Source: Streptomyces sp. NBC_01210
GTDB lineage: Bacteria > Actinomycetota > Actinomycetes > Streptomycetales > Streptomycetaceae
Assembly (NCBI RefSeq): GCF_036010325.1
Contig: NZ_CP108549.1
Location: 5,704,001 to 5,768,000 of the forward strand
DNA: 64,000 bases
Direction of reading: 5' to 3'
The notes below the pieces were generated by a model that saw nothing but the letters and a program-made list of their open reading frames with translations, made no database searches and was not told the DNA's origin. The position numbers and the translations under genes were made by a program. This document shows positions 45,907 through 54,657 of the stretch, in pieces (position 1 is the first letter of the stretch; every line of letters begins with the position of its first letter).

Positions 45907-46254
45907 TCAATCGCCGGACAGGCTCGAAAGCAATCCTGTCCGGCGTGCTCGCCCGGACAGGCGCCCAGCTGTCGAGCAGCTCCTGACGGGGGCCGGTCTC
46001 CGGCGTGCCGCCGCCCCGCCCGAACGGCGGGCGCGCAGCCGTGAGGCCACCGGCCTCAGTACCAGCGCCAGCACCGCCCCGGCCGCGAGCCCCGGTATCG
46101 CCCACCACCGATCCGTGGTGCTGTCACCGGCGGCCGCCGCCGTGGGCTGCCGCCGCTCCTCCTGCGGTGGAGTGGCGGCTTCGGAGCTCCCGCCCCGGGC
46201 ATACTTCCCCCAGCCGACGCCCGGTTCGGACCGTCCGCACCGCGTCCGCGTCAC
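45907..46254 (-). CDS. Possible small membrane protein
   Basis: 115 codons beginning at a GTG. One hydrophobic helix (RWWAIPGLAAGAVLALVL) is followed by Arg-rich residues that would keep the C-terminus inside. The rest is Arg/Ala/Ser-rich and may not be coding. It lies 52 bp downstream of the anti-sigma-like gene, and could be its third operon member or a decayed gene. No ribosome site is convincing. If it is not real, 45866-46306 holds nothing else that I can support. Confidence 0.3.
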   Translation of the reverse strand: MTRTRCGRSEPGVGWGKYARGGSSEAATPPQEERRQPTAAAAGDSTTDRWWAIPGLAAGAVLALVLRPVASRLRARRSGGAAARRRPAPVRSCSTAGRLSGRARRTGLLSSLSGD

Positions 46255-46306
46255 CTCTTCTACACCGCTCGCCCCCGCCAGGTTCCCGTTCCGGGACGAT
46301 CAGTCT

Positions 46307-47104
46307 TCAGGGCGTGGACTCCGCGATCTCCTTGGCGCGCGGCAGCGATGCCACGCCTTCGAGCCGCAGCGTCGTCCGCTCGTCCGCCGCCATCCACAGC
46401 AGCGTGGCACCCGCCGTGCGCTCGGCCTCGATCCACCCGTCACCCTGGGCGCCGGTCAGCCGGAACCGCAGCAGATGCGGCTCGGCGAACCACAGGCCGC
46501 TCCCGCCGCTCAGCGTCACCCACTCAGGCGTGAGCCGTGCCTCCTTGATGAAGCCGAGGTCGAGCTTCGCCGGGAACTCGTCCAGCCGTATCGTCCGACC
46601 CCCCTCGCTCCAGCACAGACTCACGACCGACCGGCCCCCGGGCCCCGTGGTCACCGAGACCGCGTCCGGCTCGCCGAGCCCGCCCGGCACCCGCGCCCGG
46701 AAGCCGACGCGCCGCTCCGCCTCCGCCGGGGACACCGGGGCGTGGCACCACGGCACCTGCCCCTCGGCCCGTGGCGGTGTCGACGGGTCGTACCGCACTT
46801 CCACCCCGCCGAAGCCGAACCAGTCCGCCACCGTCGCCCGCACCGGGGGCGTGAGCACCAGCACCACCGCGACCCCGGAGAGGGTGACCGTCAGTGCCCG
46901 CCACCGCCTGCGCGTCCAGTGCCTGAACCGCTCGGCCCGCCCTGGCCCGGCGGGCACGGGCACCGCCTCGGCGAGGAGCTGCGCCAGCACCCGCTCCGCC
47001 ATCGTCTCGCCGTCGACGTCCGGGATCCCGATCCCGCGCCCCAGCCCTCGCAGCTCCTCACGCAAGGCCTCGCGCTCCTCGCCAGGACGATCCTCGTCAC
47101 TCAT
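46307..47104 (-). CDS. Membrane-anchored anti-sigma-like partner of the ECF factor
   Basis: 265 residues. The N-terminal 80 are cytoplasmic, helical and acidic. One membrane helix follows (WRALTVTLSGVAVVLVLTPP). An outside domain of about 170 residues begins VRATVADWFGFGGVEVRYDP. Its start overlaps the sigma gene stop by eight bases (ATG at 47104), the classic layout for an anti-sigma factor or co-sensor. No zinc-binding HxxxCxxC motif is seen, so it is not a ZAS-type anti-sigma. The outside domain has two Cys and may sense a wall signal. Confidence 0.75.
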   Translation of the reverse strand: MSDEDRPGEEREALREELRGLGRGIGIPDVDGETMAERVLAQLLAEAVPVPAGPGRAERFRHWTRRRWRALTVTLSGVAVVLVLTPPVRATVADWFGFGGVEVRYDPSTPPRAEGQVPWCHAPVSPAEAERRVGFRARVPGGLGEPDAVSVTTGPGGRSVVSLCWSEGGRTIRLDEFPAKLDLGFIKEARLTPEWVTLSGGSGLWFAEPHLLRFRLTGAQGDGWIEAERTAGATLLWMAADERTTLRLEGVASLPRAKEIAESTP

Positions 47105-47744
47105 GCTCCTCACCTCCCTTCGTCGGCAGAAGCCCCGGAAGGAGCCGCTCCAGCTTGCGCAGCGCGCGGTTCAGCCTCGACTTCACCGTGCCCCGCGGCC
47201 AGCCCAGCGCCTCGGCAGTCTCCGCTTCGTCCATCTCCAGCAGATACCGGTAGGTGACGACCTGCCGCTGCTGCTCACTCAGCCTGTCCAGCGCCGCCCG
47301 CAGCAGCGCGCTCCGCTCCCGCGCCACGGCTGCCACCGCCGGATCCGCGGATTCCGGTATCAGCGGCTCTGAGCCGAGCAGCAGCGCCTCCCGCCCGGCG
47401 AGCGCCCGCAGCCGCACGGCGGAGCGCACTGTGTTCCTCGTCTCATTGACCACGATCCGCAGCAGCCAGGGACGGAAGGCCGCGCCGTCCCGGAACCGCC
47501 CCAGCGACTGGTACGCCTTGAGGAAGGCGCTCTGCACCACATCCTCCGCATCCGCACCCGCCCCGAAGGCCACAGCCGCCCTCAGCGCGACATTCGTATG
47601 GGCGCGCACCAGCTCCGCGTACGCCTCCGGCTCTCCGGCGCGCACCCGTGAGATCACCGCGGCCTCGTCAACGACGATGCCGCCCCCCTCTTCGACGGCG
47701 CGGCCCCCCTCCAGCGTCCCCTCGCGCTTGGTCACACCTTTCAT
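47097..47744 (-). CDS. ECF RNA polymerase sigma factor
   Basis: 215 residues. Region 2 ([55 protein letters not shown]) and region 4 ([40 protein letters not shown]) are complete. An N-terminal tail of about 25 residues precedes region 2. The ATG at 47744 is chosen; longer starts would run into the trpS promoter area. It is co-transcribed with its membrane partner at 46307 and diverges from trpS. The regulon cannot be told. Confidence 0.9.
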   Translation of the reverse strand: MKGVTKREGTLEGGRAVEEGGGIVVDEAAVISRVRAGEPEAYAELVRAHTNVALRAAVAFGAGADAEDVVQSAFLKAYQSLGRFRDGAAFRPWLLRIVVNETRNTVRSAVRLRALAGREALLLGSEPLIPESADPAVAAVARERSALLRAALDRLSEQQRQVVTYRYLLEMDEAETAEALGWPRGTVKSRLNRALRKLERLLPGLLPTKGGEEHE

Positions 47745-47790
47745 ACACCGGCGGCCGGGGATCGGTTCCACACCTGAGAGAATGATGAGC

Positions 47791-48804
47791 ATGGCCTCTG
47801 ATCGACCCCGCGCGCTCTCCGGTATCCAGCCCACCGCAGGCTCGTTCCACCTCGGGAACTACCTCGGTGCGATCCGCCAGTACGTGGCGCTGCAAGAGAC
47901 CCACGACGCGTTCTACATGGTCGTGGACCTGCACGCGATCACCATGCCGCAGGACCCCGCCGAGCTGCGTGCCAACACCCGGCTCGCCGCCGCCCAGCTG
48001 CTCGCCGCCGGACTCGACCCCGAGCGCTGCACCCTCTTCATCCAGAGCCATGTCCCCGAGCACGCCCAGCTCGGCTGGATCATGAACTGCCTCACCGGCT
48101 TCGGCGAGGCCTCCCGGATGACCCAGTTCAAGGACAAGTCCGCCAAGCAGGGCGCCGACCGCGCCACCGTCGGCCTCTTCACGTATCCGATCCTGCAGGT
48201 CGCGGACATCCTGCTCTATCAGGCCAACGCCGTCCCGGTCGGCGAGGACCAGCGCCAGCACATCGAGCTCACCCGTGACCTCGCCGAGCGTTTCAACACC
48301 CGCTTCGGCGACACCTTCACCGTCCCGGCGCCGCACATCGTCAAGGAGGTCGCGAAGATCTACGACCTCCAGGACCCGTCGATCAAGATGAGTAAGTCGG
48401 CCTCCACGCCCAAGGGCCTGATCAACCTGCTCGACGAGCCCAAGGTGACCGCCAAGAAGGTAAAGAGCGCGGTCACCGACACCGACACCGTCATCCGGTT
48501 CGACCCCGTGAACAAGCCGGGCGTCTCCAACCTCCTCACCATCCACTCCACCCTCACCGGCAAGACCGTCGCCGAGCTCGAGGCGGAGTACGAGGGCAAG
48601 ATGTACGGTGCGCTCAAGACGGATCTTGCCGAGATCATGGTGGACTTCGTCACACCGTTCCGGAGCCGTACGCAGGAATATCTGGACGACCCCGAGACGC
48701 TTGACTCCATCCTGGCCAAGGGTGCGGAGAAGGCCCGCGCGGTCGCCGCCGAGACCCTGGCCGCCGCATACGACAAGGTGGGCTTCCTTCCCGCCAAACA
48801 TTGA
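47791..48804 (+). CDS. trpS: Tryptophanyl-tRNA synthetase
   Basis: 337 residues, class I synthetase that charges tRNA-Trp. The HIGH-type motif is in [14 protein letters not shown] and the KMSKS loop is intact in [31 protein letters not shown] is the usual tryptophan/AMP contact region. Length matches bacterial TrpS. The start could also be the ATG at 47785 or 47782, but 47791 fits the family N-terminus ([15 protein letters not shown]). A strong hairpin follows the gene. Confidence 0.96.
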   Translation: MASDRPRALSGIQPTAGSFHLGNYLGAIRQYVALQETHDAFYMVVDLHAITMPQDPAELRANTRLAAAQLLAAGLDPERCTLFIQSHVPEHAQLGWIMNCLTGFGEASRMTQFKDKSAKQGADRATVGLFTYPILQVADILLYQANAVPVGEDQRQHIELTRDLAERFNTRFGDTFTVPAPHIVKEVAKIYDLQDPSIKMSKSASTPKGLINLLDEPKVTAKKVKSAVTDTDTVIRFDPVNKPGVSNLLTIHSTLTGKTVAELEAEYEGKMYGALKTDLAEIMVDFVTPFRSRTQEYLDDPETLDSILAKGAEKARAVAAETLAAAYDKVGFLPAKH

Positions 48805-48874
48805 GCGGACACTGATTCCGTGCTGAGTCATCACTGAATCAGCACTGTGTCCAAGGACTCTGGCCACACCTACG

Positions 48875-48901
48875 GTGCAGCCGCCACACTGGCGGCTGCA
48901 C
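48875..48901 (+). terminator. trpS terminator
   Basis: GTGCAGCCGCC (48875-48885) pairs exactly with GGCGGCTGCAC (48891-48901) over a five-base loop, between trpS and the 2H-type gene. Confidence 0.8.
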
Positions 48902-48934
48902 AACACCTAGCTACCGACGACTGAGGAGAACGAC

Positions 48935-49516
48935 GTGGGGACCGTAACGCTCGGCGTTTCGATCGCGGTCCCGGAGCCTTACGGCAGCCTGCTCCAGGAG
49001 CTGCGCGCGGGCTTCGGGGATCCCGCCGCGCACGGCATTCCCACGCACGTCACGCTCCTCCCGCCCACCGTGGTCGAGGCCGACGCCCTGCCCGCGATCG
49101 AGGCGCATCTCGCCGAGGTCGCACGCTCCGGCCGGCCGTTCCCGATGCGGCTCTCCGGCACCGGGACATTCCGTCCGCTCTCGCCCGTCGTCTTCGTCCA
49201 GGTCGCCGAGGGCGCGGCGGCCTGCACCTGGCTGCAGAAGCGGGTGCGGGACGCCTCCGGGCCGCTCGTGCGCGAGCTGCAGTTCTCGTACCACCCGCAT
49301 GTGACCGTGGCACACGGCATCGCCGATGAGGCGATGGACCGGGCCTACGAAGAGCTCTCGGACTACGAGGCGGCGTGGACCTGCGCCTCCTTCGCCCTGT
49401 ACGAGCAGGGCGCGGACGGCGTGTGGCGCAAGCTCAACTCGTACGCCTTCGGTGGCGGGGTCGCGGCCGTGCCGGCCCAGGGCGCCCCGATCGACGAGCC
49501 CGCCACCACCATCTGA
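48935..49516 (+). CDS. 2'-5' RNA ligase-like (2H phosphoesterase) protein
   Basis: 193 residues with two H-x-T motifs, HVTLLPP at about 38-44 and HVTVAHG at about 125-131, which define the 2H phosphoesterase fold. The core ends near residue 180 and is followed by an Ala/Pro tail. Family members cleave or join 2',5' or cyclic phosphodiester bonds in RNA or small molecules; the substrate here is unknown. It starts at the GTG at 48935 after GAGGAGAACGAC. It follows trpS in the same order in other Streptomyces, but a terminator separates them. Confidence 0.85.
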   Translation: MGTVTLGVSIAVPEPYGSLLQELRAGFGDPAAHGIPTHVTLLPPTVVEADALPAIEAHLAEVARSGRPFPMRLSGTGTFRPLSPVVFVQVAEGAAACTWLQKRVRDASGPLVRELQFSYHPHVTVAHGIADEAMDRAYEELSDYEAAWTCASFALYEQGADGVWRKLNSYAFGGGVAAVPAQGAPIDEPATTI

Positions 49517-49596
49517 CCCGAGCGTCCGGCCCGGCCGTCCGGCCCACCGTGCCCCGTGCCCCTTCCTTGCCCTGTGGACCGATACCCGCGAAGCCG

Positions 49597-50352
49597 TCAG
49601 ACGGGCAGCCGGCGGAAGACCGGCCTCGGTACATGCCGCAGCACCGACATCACCATACGCAGCGCCCCCGGCACCCACACCATCTCCGACCTGCGCCGCA
49701 GCCCCTGTTCGATGGCCGCGGCGACTGCGTCCGGCGTGGTGGCGAGAGGTGCCTCGGCCAGCCCCGCCGTCATTTTCGTCCGTACGAATCCGGGGCGTAC
49801 GACCATCACATGCACCCCCGTCCCGTGCAGCGCGTCACCCAGACCCTGTGCGAACGCGTCCAGGCCGGCCTTGCTGGAGCCGTAGATGAAGTTGGCGCGG
49901 CGGGCCCGCTCGCCCGCGACCGACGACAGCACCACGATCGAGCCGTGCCCCTGGGCCTGCAGCGCGCCCGCGCACACCAGCGAGGCCGAGACCGCCCCCG
50001 TGAAATTGGTCTGCGCGACCCGGACCGCCGCCAGGGGCTCGGCCTCGTCGTTCGCCTGGTCGCCGAGGACGCCGAAGGCGAGCAGCACCATGTCGATGTC
50101 GCCCTCCGCGAAGACCTTGCCCAGTGCCGGCTCGTGCGCGGCGGGGTCGAGGGCGTCGAAGGCGACGGTGTGCACGTCCGCGCCGAGCGTGCGCAGCTCG
50201 GCCGCGGCGGTCTCCAGGTCCGGCGAGGGGCGGCCTGCCAGCCAGACCGTACGAGTGCGGCGGGCGATGAGCCTGCGGGCGGTGGCCAGGCCGATCTCCG
50301 ACGTACCGCCGAGGACGAGCAGGGACTGCGGGGTGCCGAAGGCGTCCTTCAT
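49597..50352 (-). CDS. dprE2: Decaprenylphosphoryl-D-2-keto erythro pentose reductase
   Basis: 251-residue short-chain dehydrogenase. The NAD-binding VLGGTSEIGLATARRLIA and the catalytic Tyr-Lys in FIYGSSKAGLDAFAQGLGDA match DprE2 of mycobacteria. It reduces the 2-keto intermediate made by DprE1 to decaprenyl-phosphoryl-beta-D-arabinofuranose. DprE1 lies immediately upstream (gap 123 bp) on the same strand. The start ATG at 50352 is normal. The pair assignment rests on both sequence and neighbours. Confidence 0.88.
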   Translation of the reverse strand: MKDAFGTPQSLLVLGGTSEIGLATARRLIARRTRTVWLAGRPSPDLETAAAELRTLGADVHTVAFDALDPAAHEPALGKVFAEGDIDMVLLAFGVLGDQANDEAEPLAAVRVAQTNFTGAVSASLVCAGALQAQGHGSIVVLSSVAGERARRANFIYGSSKAGLDAFAQGLGDALHGTGVHVMVVRPGFVRTKMTAGLAEAPLATTPDAVAAAIEQGLRRRSEMVWVPGALRMVMSVLRHVPRPVFRRLPV

Positions 50353-50475
50353 GACAGGGGCTCCTCAAGGTCGGAGGGAGAGGGCAGGGCAGGGCAGGGG
50401 GCAGATGACAGGAGGCGGGCAGCGGGTGCGGGGCCTTGGACGCCGGACGGGCCGGAAGGCTGCCGCAGCCGGGGG

Positions 50476-51828
50476 TCACAGGGCCAGACGCCTCGACAGG
50501 TCCGAGACGAAGACGCCGCTCGGGTCCGCCTCGGCCCGTAGCGCGCGGAATTCGGGCAGTCGCGGGTACATCTCGGCGAGCAGTTCCGGGCGCAGCCGGG
50601 AGTCCTTCGCGAGATAGACCCGGCCGCCCGCCGACGCGACTTCCTCGTCCAGCTCGTCCAGGAACGCGCCGAGGCCCGGCAGCCCGGCCGGGATGTCCAG
50701 AGCGAGCGTCCAGCCGGGCATCGGGAAGGACAGCCACCCCGGGTCGCCCTCGCCGAACCGCTTCAGCACCGCCAGGAACGAGGGGCAGCCACGCCGCGAG
50801 ATGCGCCGCACGATCCGGCGCAGCGCCTCCTCCTGCCCGTGGCCGACCACGAACTGGTACTGGACGAAGCCGCCGCGCCCGTAGATCCGGTTCCAGTGCG
50901 GGACGCCGTCCAGGGGATGGAAGAAGGTCGAGATCTTCTGCAGCTCGCCGGTCCGCTGCCGCGGCGCCTTGTGGTACCAGAGCGCGTTGAAGAGCCCGAC
51001 GGCGCCTCGTCCCAGCAGGCCGCCCGGTACGAAGCCGGGGGCGGCCGGCAGCTGTCCCGGGCGGAATGCGAGGGGCGTGCGCCGGGCGCGCGGAGGAAGC
51101 GCGTCCAGCGGTGCGTGCTCCCCGTAGGTGAGGACCGAGCGTCCCAGCGCACGGCCGCGCGCGAGGAGGTCGATCCAGGCGACCGAGTACCGGTGGCGAT
51201 GATCGGTGGTGGTGAGCCTGGCCATCAGATCGTCGAGGTTCGTGGTCCGTTCGGTATCGACGGACATCAGCGAGGTCTCGACCGGATGGAGCTGGACGGT
51301 TGCCGAGAGGATCACCCCGGTCAGTCCCATGCCGCCCGCTGTCGCGTTGAAGAGGTTGGTGCCGGGGACGACGTCTTGGATCTCGCCGTCGGCGGTGAGC
51401 AGCTCCAGCGACCGTACATGTCGGGAGAAGGCTCCTGAGACATGGTGGTTCTTGCCATGGATGTCGGCACCGATCGCGCCGCCCACCGTGACATAGCGGG
51501 TCCCCGGCGTCACCGGCACGAACCAGCCGAGCGGCAGGAGCACCTCCATCAGCCGGTGCAGGCTCACGCCCGCGTCGCACACGACGAGGCCCGCCTCCGT
51601 GTCGACGGTACGGATCCGGTCCAGCGCGGTCATGTCGAGTACGGATCCGCCCGCGTTCTGCGCCGCGTCGCCGTACGCCCGACCGAGCCCGCGGGCGATG
51701 CCGCCGCGCGCCCCGCACATCCGTACCGCTGCCGCGGCCTCCGCGGGCGTACGGGGCCGCAGCAGACGGGAGGTCGTCGGGGCGGTCCGGCCCCAACCGG
51801 TGACGGACACGAACTCGGCACTGAGCAT
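50476..51828 (-). CDS. dprE1: Decaprenylphosphoryl-beta-D-ribose oxidase
   Basis: 450-residue flavoprotein with an N-terminal FAD-binding PCMH domain (GLGRAYGDAAQNAGG, VTPGTRYVTVGGAIGADIHG). A substrate domain follows (LWYHKAPRQRTGELQKISTF, VQYQFVVGHGQEEALRRI). The HGKNHH segment, like that of mycobacterial DprE1, is present (IHGKNHHVSGAF). It oxidises decaprenyl-phosphoryl ribose at C2. I chose the ATG at 51828. The Cys that covalent inhibitors hit in mycobacteria lies in a VQYQFVV-type strand; here no Cys is visible in that strand. It diverges from the PAP2 gene. Confidence 0.88.
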   Translation of the reverse strand: MLSAEFVSVTGWGRTAPTTSRLLRPRTPAEAAAAVRMCGARGGIARGLGRAYGDAAQNAGGSVLDMTALDRIRTVDTEAGLVVCDAGVSLHRLMEVLLPLGWFVPVTPGTRYVTVGGAIGADIHGKNHHVSGAFSRHVRSLELLTADGEIQDVVPGTNLFNATAGGMGLTGVILSATVQLHPVETSLMSVDTERTTNLDDLMARLTTTDHRHRYSVAWIDLLARGRALGRSVLTYGEHAPLDALPPRARRTPLAFRPGQLPAAPGFVPGGLLGRGAVGLFNALWYHKAPRQRTGELQKISTFFHPLDGVPHWNRIYGRGGFVQYQFVVGHGQEEALRRIVRRISRRGCPSFLAVLKRFGEGDPGWLSFPMPGWTLALDIPAGLPGLGAFLDELDEEVASAGGRVYLAKDSRLRPELLAEMYPRLPEFRALRAEADPSGVFVSDLSRRLAL

Positions 51829-51986
51829 GCCCTTGACCGTATAGCCGCTTATTACCTCTTTGCTCTGTATGTCCCTGGACTCGCCGAAATGGGTGATTAA
51901 ACGAGTGTCATACAAGATGGGCGTGAAAGTGGGCCGTTCGCCGAGAAGAGTCGCCCCTGGCTCATGAGAAGGGGTGGCGAAGGCAT

Positions 51987-52571
51987 ATGGGATACGTCGA
52001 CTGTGCGGCCGTCGACCGGCGGCTGCTGGCGGCGATGCGCGACTGCGGCAGCGAGCCGCGCGTGGCCGCGGTCGCCCGAGCGCTCTCCTTCACCGGCGAG
52101 CACGGCGCGCTCTGGCTCGTCGCCGGGCTCGCGGGCGCGGCGGCCGACCGGGAGCGGCGCGGGGTATGGCTGCGTGCCACGACCCTGGTGGGCGCGGCCC
52201 ATCTGGCGAGCATGGGCCTCAAGCGCCTGGTACGCCGCCCCCGACCCGAACTCCCGGCTCGCGAGCCCCTCGTGCGCACCATGGGAGGTCTCTCCTTTCC
52301 CAGCTCGCACGCCGCCGCGGCCGCCGCGGCCGCCGTCGCCTTCGGTGCGGTGCGACCCGCCGGGCGTCGGCTGGCGCCGCCACTGGCTGCCGTGATGTGC
52401 GTGTCCCGCCTGGTCGCCGGCGTCCACTATCCGACGGACATCGCCGCGGGCGCCGTGCTCGGCGGACTCACCGCGAGACTGGGCGCGGCCTGGATGATGC
52501 GCCCCCTCGCGAGAGCGGCGGAACTCACCACAGTGGCCGCAGGAGCGGTGGGGGGAGGGCGCGATGACTGA
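51987..52571 (+). CDS. PAP2-superfamily lipid phosphatase
   Basis: 194-residue membrane phosphatase. The three PAP2 motifs are complete: KRLVRRPRP (KX6RP), SFPSSHA (PSxH) and SRLVAGVHYPTD (SRX5HX3D). Its place next to the UbiA-like enzyme mirrors the mycobacterial Rv3807c-Rv3806c pair, so it probably removes the 5-phosphate from decaprenyl-phosphoryl 5-phosphoribose. The stop overlaps the UbiA gene start by eight bases. About five membrane helices are expected. Confidence 0.88.
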   Translation: MGYVDCAAVDRRLLAAMRDCGSEPRVAAVARALSFTGEHGALWLVAGLAGAAADRERRGVWLRATTLVGAAHLASMGLKRLVRRPRPELPAREPLVRTMGGLSFPSSHAAAAAAAAVAFGAVRPAGRRLAPPLAAVMCVSRLVAGVHYPTDIAAGAVLGGLTARLGAAWMMRPLARAAELTTVAAGAVGGGRDD

Positions 52572-53505
52572 GCGCAGCACTGCGCTGCTGGACCGGCAGG
52601 AGCGGCCCACGCCACCTCGGGCCGTAAGCCTGCCCGTCGGCCTGATCAGGACCGCCCGGCCGCGCCAGTGGGTCAAGAACGTGCTCGTCATGGCCGCGCC
52701 CGCCGCCGCCGGAGAGCTGGTTTCGCGGCACACCGCCGTCCACATGGCCATCGTCTTCGCCGTCTTCACGGCGGCCGCGGCAGCCGTCTACCTGATCAAC
52801 GACGCCCGGGACGCCGAGGCCGACCGCGCGCACCCCGCCAAATGCCGGCGGCCCGTCGCCGCCGGGGACGTACCGGCGGCCCTTGCCTACACGATCGGCG
52901 CACTCCTCGCCGGCGCCGCGATCGCCGGCGCCGTCACGCTGTGCAATCCCATGACCGGCGCGCTGATCACCGCGTATCTGTCGATGCAACTCGCGTACTG
53001 CGTCTGGCTCAAGCATGTTCTGGTCATCGACCTGGTCGTCGTCACCACCGGGTTCCTGATGCGCGCGATGATCGGCGGGGTCGCGCTCGGCATCCCCCTG
53101 TCCCGGTGGTTCCTGATCACCACCGGCTTCGGCGCGCTCTTCATCGTGGCGGCCAAGCGGTACTCGGAAGCGGTGCAGATGGAGGGCGGCAAGGGCGTGA
53201 CCCGGGCGCTGCTGAACGAGTACACGACCGGATATCTGCGCTTCGTCTGGCAGCTCGCGGCCGGTGTCGCCGTGCTCGCCTACTGCTTGTGGGCGATGGA
53301 GAGCGGCGGCGTGGCCGGCCGGGCGCTGCTGCCCTGGCGGCAGCTGTCGATGATCGCGTTCATCCTGGCGGTGCTGCGGTACGCGGTCTTCGCGGACCGG
53401 GGTACGGCCGGCGCGCCTGAGGACGTCGTGCTGCGCGATCCGGCGCTCGCCGTCATCGGGCTGGTGTGGGCGGCGATGTACGGACTGGCCGTCGCCGACC
53501 TGTGA
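52564..53505 (+). CDS. Decaprenyl-phosphate phosphoribosyltransferase (UbiA family)
   Basis: 313-residue polytopic membrane prenyltransferase. The Asp-rich motif NDARDAEADRAHPAKCRRP and the early RPRQWVKNVLVMAAP are characteristic of the Rv3806c (DprR/UbiA) type rather than ubiquinone enzymes. It should transfer phosphoribose from PRPP to decaprenyl phosphate, the first step to decaprenyl-phosphoryl arabinose. It is coupled to the PAP2 gene and next to dprE1-dprE2, so the four together form one pathway at the membrane. Confidence 0.9.
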   Translation: MTERSTALLDRQERPTPPRAVSLPVGLIRTARPRQWVKNVLVMAAPAAAGELVSRHTAVHMAIVFAVFTAAAAAVYLINDARDAEADRAHPAKCRRPVAAGDVPAALAYTIGALLAGAAIAGAVTLCNPMTGALITAYLSMQLAYCVWLKHVLVIDLVVVTTGFLMRAMIGGVALGIPLSRWFLITTGFGALFIVAAKRYSEAVQMEGGKGVTRALLNEYTTGYLRFVWQLAAGVAVLAYCLWAMESGGVAGRALLPWRQLSMIAFILAVLRYAVFADRGTAGAPEDVVLRDPALAVIGLVWAAMYGLAVADL

Positions 53506-53673
53506 GCGGCCATTCGTCCGGCTGCGCGGGCCCCTTCGGCCGGGCCCCGCTCGCCGCGAAGGCCCGCTCGTTCCTCGCGGGACGCACCGTCGCGTCGGCA
53601 TGGCCCTCGCCACCTGCCTGCGATTCTGGGCGACCCGGACGCTGGTATTCGGTGTGGAGGGTACGCGTACGAC

Positions 53674-54657
53674 ATGGACTGGCTGACCAAGCTCCCCGTC
53701 ATCGGCCCGCTCGTGGCCGGGCTGATGCGCACGCACGCCTGGCGTTCGTACGAGACGCTCGACCGGGTGCACTGGACGCGACTCGCCGCCGCGATCACCT
53801 TCATCAGCTTTCTCGCGCTCTTCCCGCTGATCACCGTCGCCGCGGCGATCGGCGCCGCGCTGCTCGGCAAGGAGCAGCTGGCCAAGATGGAGAACAAGCT
53901 CAGCGAGCAGGTGCCCGGTATCTCGGACCAGCTCGACCTCAACTCCCTGGTCACCAACGCGGGCACGGTCGGGCTTGTCGCGGGCGCGCTGCTGCTCTTC
54001 ACCGGCATCGGCTGGATCGGCTCGCTGCGGGAATGTCTGCGCGCCGTCTGGGAGCTGGACGACGAGGAGGAGGGCAACCCCGTCCTGCGCAGGCTGAAGG
54101 ACGCGGGTGTGCTGCTCGGGCTCGGCGCGACCGCGCTCGCCTCGTTCGCCGCCTCCGCGCTCGGCTCCACCGCCGTCGGCTGGAGTGCCGACCGGCTCGG
54201 CATCGACGAGGGCGGAGCCGGCGGCGTACTGCTGCAGATCGCGGCACTCGTGGTCGGCGTCGTCGCCGACTTCCTGATTCTGCTGTACATGCTGACGCTG
54301 CTGCCGGGAGTGGAGCCGCCGCGCCGCCGTCTGGTCGTGGCGGCGCTGATCGGCGCGGTCGGCTTCGAACTCCTCAAGCTGCTGCTCGGCAGCTATATGA
54401 AGGGCGTCGCGTCGAAGAGCATGTACGGGGCCTTCGGCGTTCCGGTCGCCCTGCTGCTGTGGATCAACTTCACAGCGAAGCTGATGCTGTTCTGCGCCGC
54501 CTGGACAGCGACGCGGAGTGAGCAGGACGGGCGGAGTGAGCAGGACGGGCCGAGTGAGCAGGGCGGGCCGAGTGAGCGGAGCGGGCCGAGTGAGCGGAGC
54601 GGTACGACCGATGCCGTCGGCGGGACTAGCGGCGGCGCAGCGGCCAGCGGCGGTTGA
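53674..54657 (+). CDS. YihY/virulence factor BrkB family membrane protein
   Basis: 327 residues with six hydrophobic helices and typical YihY segments (ARLAAAITFISFLALFPLIT with the start WTRLAA, GWIGSLRECLRAVW, YMKGVASKSMYGAFGVPVAL). YihY proteins were once called RNase BN, but that activity belongs to another protein, so the function is open. The last 45 residues are a Ser/Glu/Gly/Pro repeat (SEQDGRSEQDGPSEQGGPSE) encoded by 18-base repeats at about 54518-54602. Its end overlaps the convergent carboxypeptidase gene by 32 bp. Confidence 0.88.
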   Translation: MDWLTKLPVIGPLVAGLMRTHAWRSYETLDRVHWTRLAAAITFISFLALFPLITVAAAIGAALLGKEQLAKMENKLSEQVPGISDQLDLNSLVTNAGTVGLVAGALLLFTGIGWIGSLRECLRAVWELDDEEEGNPVLRRLKDAGVLLGLGATALASFAASALGSTAVGWSADRLGIDEGGAGGVLLQIAALVVGVVADFLILLYMLTLLPGVEPPRRRLVVAALIGAVGFELLKLLLGSYMKGVASKSMYGAFGVPVALLLWINFTAKLMLFCAAWTATRSEQDGRSEQDGPSEQGGPSERSGPSERSGTTDAVGGTSGGAAASGG

